The position numbers were made by a program, and so were the translations under genes. A DNA stretch of 64,000 bases from Actinokineospora bangkokensis (lineage in GTDB: Bacteria > Actinomycetota > Actinomycetes > Mycobacteriales > Pseudonocardiaceae): the NCBI RefSeq assembly GCF_001940455.1, contig NZ_MKQR01000013.1:210787-274786 (forward strand), written 5' to 3'. A model generated the notes under the pieces. That model did not search any database and was not told where the DNA came from. It saw only the letters and a list, made by a program, of their open reading frames with translations. How positions within the stretch are numbered: position 1 is the stretch's first letter; each line of letters starts with the position of its first letter. Shown piece by piece: positions 54,675 through 61,996 of the stretch.

Positions 54675-54917
54675 TCACTCCTGGAAGTCGGACTCCACGA
54701 CCGCCGCGAGGTCGGCCGGGGAGGGGTAGGCGAACACCAGCGCGACCGGCACCTCGACCCCCAGCTCGGCGCGCAGCCGGGCGGTGATCTCGAAGGCGGC
54801 GAGCGAGTCGCCGCCCGCCTCGAAGAAGTCGCTGTCGGTGTCGAGGGCGTCGTCGGCCAGCGCGTCCCGGTAGATCGCGGCGATCAGCTCGGGGACGTCG
54901 GTGGTCGTGGCGGTCAT
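54675..54917 (-). CDS. Free-standing peptidyl carrier protein
   Basis: 80 residues. Phosphopantetheine Ser38 in FFEAGGDSLAAFEI; helix 1 and helix 3 are complete. It overlaps the upstream PLP-enzyme stop (ATGA) and lies 1 bp before LanB-like 1. The obvious partner is the free A domain at 56046-57524 in the same operon, giving a two-protein loading pair. Confidence 0.93.
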   Translation of the reverse strand: MTATTTDVPELIAAIYRDALADDALDTDSDFFEAGGDSLAAFEITARLRAELGVEVPVALVFAYPSPADLAAVVESDFQE

Positions 54918-55870
54918 GTGCGTGCCTTCCGTCCTGGTGGTGTCGCTGCCGCGCCGATCGCGGACAGCGCGAGTGCGGTGTTGCCCCCGGAGGCGATGAC
55001 CGCGGCCCGGCCCGGGCGCGGGTGGCGCAGCGCGCCCGCGAGCGCCACCGCGCCGCTGGGCTCCACCGGGGCGCCCGCGGCCAGCAGGAGCTCCTGCGCG
55101 GCGCGGACCTCGTCGTCGGTGACCGCGACCAGCTCGTCGACCCGGTCGCGGATGACCGGCCAGGTGACGGCGCCGGGCCGCTGCCCGCGCAGGCCGTCGG
55201 CCACCGTGGTCGAGGGCGGCAGCTCCACCGGCGCCCCCGCGGCCAGCGAGGCGGCGTAGCGGGCTGCGCCCGCGGGTTCCACCCCGATGACCGCGACCGG
55301 CCGGGTGAGCGCGCCCGCGGCGAGGCAGACGCCCGCGAGCAGCCCGCCGCCGCCGGTGGGGACGTAGACGGCGGACAGGTCGGGCTCGTCGGTGAAGACC
55401 TCCAGGCCGACGGTGCCCGCGCCCGCCACCACGAGCTCGTGGTCGGAGGAGGGCACGAACACCGCGCCGGTGGCCGCGGCCAGCGCCTTGGCGTGCTCGT
55501 CGCGCTCGGCGACACCGCCCGCGACGCCCACCACCCCGGCGCCCAGCGCGCGCAGCGCGTCGGCCTTGGCCTGGCTCGCCCCGGCGGCCATCACCACGGT
55601 GACGCGCACGCCCAGGGCGCCGCCGAGCGCGGCGACGGCGATGCCGTGGTTGCCCGAGGACCCGGTGACGACCTCGGCGGCGCCCAGGCCCAGCAGGGCG
55701 TTGGCCGCGCCGCGCGCCTTGAACGACCCGCCGCGCTGGCGGTGCTCGGCCTTGACCAGCAGCCGGGTGCCCGGCAGCGGCAGCAGCGGGGTGCGGTGCA
55801 CGCGCCCGGCGATGCGGGCCGCGGCCGAGAGCACGGCCGCGAACCCCAGTTCCAGCCCGGCGGTGGTCAC
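54914..55870 (-). CDS. Threonine/serine dehydratase-like PLP enzyme
   Basis: 318 residues. Fold-type II: Schiff-base Lys51 in QRGGSFKARGAANALL, phosphate loop VVTGSSGNHGIAVAALG, the glycine loop VYVPTGGGGLLAGVCLA and a final IASGGN Ser. Relatives deaminate Thr or Ser, or racemise Ser and Asp. There is no ACT regulatory domain, so this is not biosynthetic IlvA. Its ATG overlaps the 60-residue ORF upstream and its stop the free PCP. It may supply a 2-keto acid or a racemised residue for the free A domain; inference. Confidence 0.88.
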   Translation of the reverse strand: MTTAGLELGFAAVLSAAARIAGRVHRTPLLPLPGTRLLVKAEHRQRGGSFKARGAANALLGLGAAEVVTGSSGNHGIAVAALGGALGVRVTVVMAAGASQAKADALRALGAGVVGVAGGVAERDEHAKALAAATGAVFVPSSDHELVVAGAGTVGLEVFTDEPDLSAVYVPTGGGGLLAGVCLAAGALTRPVAVIGVEPAGAARYAASLAAGAPVELPPSTTVADGLRGQRPGAVTWPVIRDRVDELVAVTDDEVRAAQELLLAAGAPVEPSGAVALAGALRHPRPGRAAVIASGGNTALALSAIGAAATPPGRKART

Positions 55871-56049
55871 GGAGCCACCTCCGCCTCGGCGCGGGGCACC
55901 GGCAGCCGCTCGACGCGCAGGTAGCGCCCGAGCGGGAGGTGCAGCGCCATCGCCAGGTGGGTGCGCAGGGCGAGGTCGGTCACCGGGTCGAGCCCGGCGG
56001 TGACGCGGGTGCCCGCGCGCCCGGTCGGCCCGTGCGGTCGGGTGCTCAC
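55867..56049 (-). CDS. 60-residue protein resembling an A-domain C-terminal tail
   Basis: GTG at 56049 overlaps the A-domain stop (GTGA); the stop overlaps the ATG of the next gene. The stretch DLALRTHLAMALHLPLGRYL followed by RVERLPVPRAEAEV aligns with the A-domain tail DAALRAHLATTLPPHMMPRK followed by FTRIDRLPTTTSGK, but the A10 Lys motif (SGK) is lost. It is either a tail copy that became detached or a small separate protein. Its coupling on both sides argues that it is translated. Confidence 0.6.
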   Translation of the reverse strand: MSTRPHGPTGRAGTRVTAGLDPVTDLALRTHLAMALHLPLGRYLRVERLPVPRAEAEVAP

Positions 56050-57524
56050 ACCACCACCCCCTCGGCCAGCGCCCTGCGGTCGGCCTTGCCGCTGGTGGTG
56101 GTCGGCAGCCGGTCGATGCGGGTGAACTTCCTGGGCATCATGTGCGGCGGCAGCGTGGTGGCCAGGTGCGCGCGCAGGGCGGCGTCGGCCACCTCGGCGG
56201 GCACCCCGGTGACGTGGGCGAGCAGGTAGGTGCGGTCGCGGCCGTCCACGGCGGTGGTCACGACGGCGCCGGTGACCGCGGGGTGGGTGAGCAGGGCGCC
56301 CTCCACCTCGGCCGGGTCGACCCGGTGGCCGCGGATCTTGACCTGCCGGTCGACCCGGCCCAGGTACTCCAGGTCGCCGCCCGGGTGCCGCCGGGCCAGG
56401 TCGCCCGCCCGGTACATGCGCGCCCCCGGCGCGCCGAACGGGTCGGGCACGAACCGCTCGGCGGTGAGCGCGGGCCTGCCGCCGTAGCCGCGGGCCACGC
56501 CCGCGCCGCCGATCCACAGCTCCCCCACCGCGCCGTCGGGCACCGGGCGCAGGTCGGCGTCGAGCAGGTGCGCGACCACCCCGTCGATGGGCGTGCCCAC
56601 CAGGTCGACCCCCGTGTCCGGGTCGGCGGGCACGGCGTAGCGGGTGGAGGTCATGGTGGTCTCGGTGGGCCCGTACTGGTTCACCAGCCCGCGCACCCGC
56701 GCCCGGCCGCCGGAGGCCAGGAACGGCCGCAGCGACTCGCCGCTGGAGACGACCAGCTCCGGGGCCTCGACGCCGTGCTGGACGAGGAAGGTCAGGAACG
56801 TCGGCGTCGCGCTGAGCACCGCGGTGGCCCCGTGCTCGCGCACGGCCGCGGCGAACTCCTCCGCCCGCAGCAGGGCCGACCGCGGCACCAGCACCACCCG
56901 ACCGCCCGCCACCAGCGGGGCGAAGGTGTCGCGGATGGAGGCGTCGTAGCCCAGCGGGGCCAGTTGCAGCACCACCGAGCCGCGGTCCAGGCCGTAGTCG
57001 CGGGTGACGAACCGCAGGTAGTTGGTGAGCCCGCGGTGCTCGACGAGCACGGCGTTCGGCGTTCCGGTGGACCCGGAGGTGTGGCTGACGTAGGCCAGCG
57101 AGCGCGGGGCGACCTCGGGCAGCGACCCCGCGCGGGGCCCGTCGGCGCGGCCCTGCCCGTCGACCGCGATCTCCACCGGCACCGGCAGGTCCAGCGCGCC
57201 GGGGGTGCTCGTCACCAGGTAGCGGGCGCCGCCGCTGGTGACCATGGCCGCCAGCCGGGCCCGCGGCAGGTCCACGTCGAGGGCGAGGAACGCCGCCCCG
57301 GCGCGCAGCACCGCCGCCATCGCGATCACCGACGCCTGCCCGCGCTCCACCGCCACCGCGCACACCTGCTCCGGGCGCACCCCGCGGGCCACCAGCGCCC
57401 TGGCGAGGTCGTCGACCCGGGCGGCGAACCCGCCGTAGGTCAGCGACCCGTCCGGGGTGGTGATCGCGACGGCGTCGGGGGTGGTGGCGGCGTGGGCGAA
57501 GACGTCGTCGAGGAAGGTGCTCAC
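56046..57524 (-). CDS. Free-standing NRPS adenylation domain
   Basis: 492 residues, GTG overlapping the LanB-like 2 stop. Complete A domain with YVSHTSGSTGTPNAVLVEH (Asn where the core Lys of A3 is usual), VNQYGPTETTMTS, MYRAGDLARR, and the final Lys in TSGKADRR. It lacks C and PCP domains. Code read: D-A-R-S-V-S-Q-M-T-K, unknown to me. It should activate one amino acid for the free PCP at 54675. Whether the LanB-like proteins then use that loaded PCP is open. Confidence 0.93.
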   Translation of the reverse strand: MSTFLDDVFAHAATTPDAVAITTPDGSLTYGGFAARVDDLARALVARGVRPEQVCAVAVERGQASVIAMAAVLRAGAAFLALDVDLPRARLAAMVTSGGARYLVTSTPGALDLPVPVEIAVDGQGRADGPRAGSLPEVAPRSLAYVSHTSGSTGTPNAVLVEHRGLTNYLRFVTRDYGLDRGSVVLQLAPLGYDASIRDTFAPLVAGGRVVLVPRSALLRAEEFAAAVREHGATAVLSATPTFLTFLVQHGVEAPELVVSSGESLRPFLASGGRARVRGLVNQYGPTETTMTSTRYAVPADPDTGVDLVGTPIDGVVAHLLDADLRPVPDGAVGELWIGGAGVARGYGGRPALTAERFVPDPFGAPGARMYRAGDLARRHPGGDLEYLGRVDRQVKIRGHRVDPAEVEGALLTHPAVTGAVVTTAVDGRDRTYLLAHVTGVPAEVADAALRAHLATTLPPHMMPRKFTRIDRLPTTTSGKADRRALAEGVVV

Positions 57525-59866
57525 GGCCGGGCCCGCTGCTCGCCACGGTCGGCGGTCGTCCGGTCGGCGGTCGTCTGGTCGACGGCGACGAAGCGCAGCT
57601 CGGAGGTGTACCGGTTGCCGGCGTCGTCGGTCAGCCAGGCGTGCTCGGGGCTCGGCAGCATCTCCGAGACGGTGAACCGGGCGCCCGGGTCCTTGCGGGC
57701 GAGCCTGCGCACCGCCTTGGCCATGATGTTGACGTAGACCGGGCTGTCGAAGTCGACGAAGAACGGCCGCGGCTCGGCGGGCGAGACGACGAAGGCGAAC
57801 CGGGGCAGCCCCAGCTCCTCGCGCCACCAGCGGGCCCGGACGAACCGGCGGGCCTCGTCCTTCTCCTCGGTGAAGCCCACCCCCGCCGCGTCGAAGCGCC
57901 ACGTCTCGCGGGCCACGACCACCCGGTCGATGGTGATCCGCGGGGAGTGGTCGGCGTCGCCGCGGATGCTGAAGCGGTCCATGACCTTGTTGGTCAGCGC
58001 GTTGCCGAACACGTCGAGCACGTCGAACTCGGTGCCGTCGGGCAGCACCACCACCAGCTCCTCGCCGCGCGGCTCGACCACCGCGTCGGCGGCGGCGACG
58101 TTGCGGTCGTGCGCGGGGTCGCCGGTGTGGTCGACGTTGCCGACGAAGTAGTCGACCGGGCGGCCCAGGGCGGGCCTGCTGCGGGCCGACCAGCGCGGCG
58201 GCAGCTCCTTGGGCAGCATCGGCATCACCCGCGGCAGCGGGAAGTCCCGGTCGGTCTCGGCCAGCAGCGAGGCCTGGTCGGGGTGCTGGAGGACGAACAG
58301 CGAGGCGCCGATGGTGTTCATCGCCACGTGCATCTCCCCGACCAGCAGCTCGAAGTCGCCGCGCTCGACGTCGGCGGCGTCGCGCGCGACCACCAGCAGG
58401 TCCGGGCTGATGTAGCGGGCGATGTTCCAGCCCCGGGCGGGCTCGGCGAACAGCTCGCGCACCCGGTCGGCGATGTCGGCGCTGCGCAGCCGCACCCGCC
58501 GGGTGCCCTCCGGCGCGGCGATCAGCTCGGCCCACTTCGCGCGCAGCTCGGCCTGCACCTGCTCGACGTCGGCGGCGGTGTCCGGGTGCGGCACGGGGAT
58601 GCAGGCGAACCACAGCGCGGCGATGTCCACCCGGCCGCGCTCGGCCAGGATGGCGTCGTAGGCGGTGCGCAGCCGGGCGCGGACGCGGTCGGCGACCTGG
58701 TTGGTCATCCAGCGCGCGGAGGTGAGCAGCAGGCCCAGCGGCTCCAGCTGGGAGTGGATGGCGGTGCCGAGGGTGGCCGTGGCCGAGCGGCGGGTGTCGG
58801 AGTACACCAGCGAGCGGCAGGGCGCGGTGCGCGCGCCCTTGGCGCGGGCGGCCGAGGAGTGGGTGACCTCGGCGAAGGTGGCCTCCATGGCGGCCATGGC
58901 CGCGGCCAGCGCCTCGGGGTCGCGGCCCGCGGCGGCGACCCGGGAGCGGGCGGCCTCGACCGCGTCGAGCTTGGCCAGCGCCCGCTCGCGCGCCCCGGCG
59001 TCGCCGATGCCCGCCAGGAACCGGCGCAGCCACCGCTCGGGGTGGGCGATCACCGGCACCTCGATGCGCCGCACGACGAGCCTGCGCTTGACCAGCTCGT
59101 CGACGGCCGCCTCGACGTCCTCGGCGGTGGTGCCGACCTCGGCGGCGATCGCCGCGGTCGTGCGGAGGCCGTCGGACAGGTCGAACACCCGCGCCGCCAG
59201 GCCCACCAGCGGCTGCGGCGGCCTGCCGGGCAGGACGACGGTCTCGCCGTCGCGGCGGACGTAGGAGAGCCGCCGCGGCGGCACCCAGGCCCGCACGGCC
59301 GGGTCGGCCTCCACCGCCTTGGCCACGCCGTCGAGCGCCCAGCTGGAGAAGTACACTGTGGACTCCGCGATGAACCCCTCCCCCGGGTCCACCGCCACGC
59401 CGCTGGTGCCCAGGTCCCACGAGCCCCAGCCGACCGGGCCGAAGAAGCCGATGGTGTCGTTCTTGACGCAGAACCGCTGCCAGTAGTGCGCCACCAGCTC
59501 CTCGCGCTGGCGGGGCATGCTGGTGCGGCCCGCCGCGGTCGGCGCCCAGTCCAGGAACGGCTTGATGCCGGAGGTGAGCACCTGCCGGTTCTGCCAGGCG
59601 ACCGCGGCGCGGAAGCCGGGCAGCCGGGCGATGCGCTGCAACTCGTGCGCGGTGGCCACCGCGGCGTCGCCGAACAGCTCGGTGAAGGCCTCCCAGTCCG
59701 GGCCGCTCAGCGCGGTGCCCTCGTCGAACTTGTCGGCGGCCTCGGCCAGGCCGTCCGGGGCCAGCGCGAGCACCCCCTCGGCGGGGAAGCCGGGGCCCCG
59801 CAGCGCGAACTGGTTCCACAGCCGCCAGCCACCGGCGGCGAGCTCGACGTTGTCGGACATGGCCAT
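57521..59866 (-). CDS. LanB-like (lantibiotic dehydratase N-domain) protein 2
   Basis: 781 residues, ATG 59866 (a second ATG lies 6 bp on). The same plan as LanB-like 1: FRAAVAWQNRQVL, REELVAHYWQRFCVKNDTIGFFGPVGWG, TAPCRSLVYSDTRRSATATL, ARYISPDLLVVA, ARWWREELGLPRFAFVVSP and YTSELRFVAVD. Blocks such as the WQRFCVKNDTIGFFGPVGWG one are identical in both, so they are paralogues from duplication. The C-terminus has a 15-nt tandem repeat (57548-57577) coding TTADR twice. First of the free-A/PCP sub-group of the operon, after the carbamoyltransferase. The function should be aminoacyl-tRNA-dependent as in the family; acceptor unknown. Confidence 0.88.
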   Translation of the reverse strand: MAMSDNVELAAGGWRLWNQFALRGPGFPAEGVLALAPDGLAEAADKFDEGTALSGPDWEAFTELFGDAAVATAHELQRIARLPGFRAAVAWQNRQVLTSGIKPFLDWAPTAAGRTSMPRQREELVAHYWQRFCVKNDTIGFFGPVGWGSWDLGTSGVAVDPGEGFIAESTVYFSSWALDGVAKAVEADPAVRAWVPPRRLSYVRRDGETVVLPGRPPQPLVGLAARVFDLSDGLRTTAAIAAEVGTTAEDVEAAVDELVKRRLVVRRIEVPVIAHPERWLRRFLAGIGDAGARERALAKLDAVEAARSRVAAAGRDPEALAAAMAAMEATFAEVTHSSAARAKGARTAPCRSLVYSDTRRSATATLGTAIHSQLEPLGLLLTSARWMTNQVADRVRARLRTAYDAILAERGRVDIAALWFACIPVPHPDTAADVEQVQAELRAKWAELIAAPEGTRRVRLRSADIADRVRELFAEPARGWNIARYISPDLLVVARDAADVERGDFELLVGEMHVAMNTIGASLFVLQHPDQASLLAETDRDFPLPRVMPMLPKELPPRWSARSRPALGRPVDYFVGNVDHTGDPAHDRNVAAADAVVEPRGEELVVVLPDGTEFDVLDVFGNALTNKVMDRFSIRGDADHSPRITIDRVVVARETWRFDAAGVGFTEEKDEARRFVRARWWREELGLPRFAFVVSPAEPRPFFVDFDSPVYVNIMAKAVRRLARKDPGARFTVSEMLPSPEHAWLTDDAGNRYTSELRFVAVDQTTADRTTADRGEQRARP

Positions 59867-59954
59867 CTCTCTTCTGCTCTGGGGCTTGTTCCACGAGTGG
59901 TGGGCGCCTGCCCGGGTGTCGTCGGGCCGGGTCGCCCCGTGCGGGGCGGGCTGG

Positions 59955-60887
59955 TCAGGCGGGGAGGCGGCCCGCGCACCACTCCAGGACCGCCCTGGCG
60001 CTGTGGTGCTTGTTCTCGGCCTGGGTGAAGGCGATGCTCAGCGGCCCGTCGAGGACCGCGGCGGTGACCTCCTCGCCGCGGTGGGCGGGCAGGTCGTGCA
60101 TGAACACCGCGCCGGGGCAGGCGGCCATGACCGCGTCGTCGACCTGGAACGGCGCGAACACCGAGCGCCAGTCCGGGTCCGGCTTGCTGGTGCCGGTGGT
60201 CTGCCAGCGGGTCGTGTAGACCACGTCGACCTCGGGCAGCTCGGCCATGTCGTGCCGCTGCTCGACCAGCGCCCCGGTGCGCGCGCCGTGCACGGCCGCG
60301 CGCCGCAGGAAGTCCTCGCCGACGCCGTAGCCGGGGGGCGTGCGCAGGTGCAGCTCGGTGCCCGCGAAGCGGGACAGCGCGAGGGTGAGCGCGGTGGCGG
60401 TGTTGTTGCCCTCGCCCACGTAGAGCACCCGGATGCCCTCGACCCGGCCGAAGTGGCGCTGGAGGGTGGTCAGGTCCGCGAGGGCCTGGGTGGGGTGCTC
60501 CTCGGCGCTCATGGCGTTCACCACGGCCATCCGCTTCTGGTCGGCGAAGGCGCGCAGCTCCGCCTCCGGGCCCGCGGTGCGCGCGACGAGCAGGTCGAGC
60601 ATCGACGACAGCACCGCCGCGGTGTCCTCCGTGGACTCCCCGGTGTTCTCCTGGAGGTCGTCGGGCCCGTAGGCGATGGTGTTGGCCCCCAGCCGCAGCG
60701 CCCCGGCGGTGAACGCGGTGCGGGTGCGGGTGGAGGTCTTGCGGAACAGGGTGCCCACGACCAGCCCGGCCAGGGTGCGCTCGCCGTCGGCGGCGCCCGC
60801 GGCGAACCGCGCGCCGCGCTCGACCACCGCGCGCAGGTCGTCGGAGCCCAGGTCGTCGATGGAGATGAGGTGCCGCCGCTCGGTCAT
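59955..60887 (-). CDS. Carbamoyltransferase of the ornithine/aspartate family
   Basis: 310 residues, GAGGAGA upstream of ATG 60887. Carbamoyl-phosphate motif FRKTSTRTRTAF (S52-T-R-T55), then AEEHPTQALADLTTL (HPxQ). The ornithine-binding motif HCLP of true ornithine enzymes reads HDLP (FMHDLPAHRGEE), so the amine acceptor is probably not ornithine. With sbnA in the same cluster, 2,3-diaminopropionate to ureidoalanine is the natural guess, as in zwittermicin- and capreomycin-type pathways. The enzyme is otherwise complete. 11 bp separate it from the aminotransferase stop. Confidence 0.9.
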   Translation of the reverse strand: MTERRHLISIDDLGSDDLRAVVERGARFAAGAADGERTLAGLVVGTLFRKTSTRTRTAFTAGALRLGANTIAYGPDDLQENTGESTEDTAAVLSSMLDLLVARTAGPEAELRAFADQKRMAVVNAMSAEEHPTQALADLTTLQRHFGRVEGIRVLYVGEGNNTATALTLALSRFAGTELHLRTPPGYGVGEDFLRRAAVHGARTGALVEQRHDMAELPEVDVVYTTRWQTTGTSKPDPDWRSVFAPFQVDDAVMAACPGAVFMHDLPAHRGEEVTAAVLDGPLSIAFTQAENKHHSARAVLEWCAGRLPA

Positions 60888-60898
60888 GTCGTGTCTCC

Positions 60899-61996
60899 TC
60901 ACGGGTGGTCGGGTCGGGTGGCGAGCAGGGCGCGGTGCAGCACCCGCAGCCCCCGGTCGAGGCGGGCCAGGTCGGTGGCCGGGGCGGGGGTGGCGGTGAG
61001 CACCGCCCCGCTGCGGCCGACGAGCACGCCGCCGGTGAAGGCCGCCGCGCGCACCGCCTCCGCGCGCACCGGCCCCAGCTCCAGGCCCAGCAGCAGGCCG
61101 CGGCCGCGCACGGCCACGCCGGGCAGCGCGGCGACCTCGGCGCGGAACCGCTCGACCCGGCGGGCGACGACGCGGCGGTCGGTGCCGCCCTCGGCCCACA
61201 GCTCGCACCCGGTGATCGCCGCCACCAGGGCCAGCTGGTCGCCCACGCCGTCGCCGAGCGGGGTGGCCCCGGGCAGCGCGCAGCCGCCGCGCAGCAGCAG
61301 CAACGCCAGCGGCGGGCCGTAGCCGCCGGTGGGGGCGCTGGTGATCACCACGTCGGGCAGCGCGCCCGAGTGCTGGAAGGCGAAGTACGGGCCGGTGCGC
61401 CCGCCCGCGGTGGCCGTCTCGTCGACCACGAGCAGCGCACCGGTCTCGTCGGCGGCCGCGCGCAGCCCCGCCAGCCAGCCCGCCGGGCCCTCGTGCAGCC
61501 CCTCGGCCTGCACCGGCTCCACCACGACCGCCGCGGGCGCCGGGTGGGCCAGGCGCGCCAGGTCGGCGCGGCCGTGCTCGATGAACACGGTGCCGGGCGC
61601 GCCCGCCAGCCGGTCGTGCGAGCCGGTGAAGGCGACCACGCCGTCGCGGCCGGTGCGCTCTGCGGCGAACCGCAGCGCCGTGGCCAGCGGGTCACCGCCG
61701 ACCGGGTGCACGTCGAGGTCGAGCCCGGCCGGGGCCAGGACGGTGCGGGCGAAGGTGGCGCGCAGCTCGCGCTCGGTGCTGGTGGGCAGGCCCGCCCCCG
61801 CGCCGACGGCGTCGGCGGCCAGGTGGGCCAGCAGCCGCCTGCGCAGCCGCGGGTGGTTGTGCCCGGGGGTGAGCAGGCCGCCCGCCCCGGTGAGGTCGAC
61901 GAACAGCCTGCCGTCCTCGGCGCGCAGCTCGGCGCCCCTGGCCCGGTCGAAGACCGGCGCGCCGGTCGCGGTCGTCGCAGCGGTCACCGCGCTCAC
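60899..61996 (-). CDS. Class III aminotransferase-like protein lacking the PLP lysine
   Basis: 365 residues from GTG 61996 overlapping the NRPS stop. It resembles EctB/diaminobutyrate aminotransferases: VVVEPVQAEGLHEGPAGWL, LLVVDETATAGGRTGPYFAFQHSG (PLP Asp kept), and PDVVITSAPTGGYGPPLALLL. At that last site family members have an SK Schiff-base Lys before the SGYG-like loop; here it is Ala221 (SAPTGGYG). Without the Lys a normal transamination is not expected. It is also short for the family, with a cut-down middle. It may be a decayed enzyme or one with a new role, such as a binding partner. Confidence 0.85.
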   Translation of the reverse strand: MSAVTAATTATGAPVFDRARGAELRAEDGRLFVDLTGAGGLLTPGHNHPRLRRRLLAHLAADAVGAGAGLPTSTERELRATFARTVLAPAGLDLDVHPVGGDPLATALRFAAERTGRDGVVAFTGSHDRLAGAPGTVFIEHGRADLARLAHPAPAAVVVEPVQAEGLHEGPAGWLAGLRAAADETGALLVVDETATAGGRTGPYFAFQHSGALPDVVITSAPTGGYGPPLALLLLRGGCALPGATPLGDGVGDQLALVAAITGCELWAEGGTDRRVVARRVERFRAEVAALPGVAVRGRGLLLGLELGPVRAEAVRAAAFTGGVLVGRSGAVLTATPAPATDLARLDRGLRVLHRALLATRPDHP

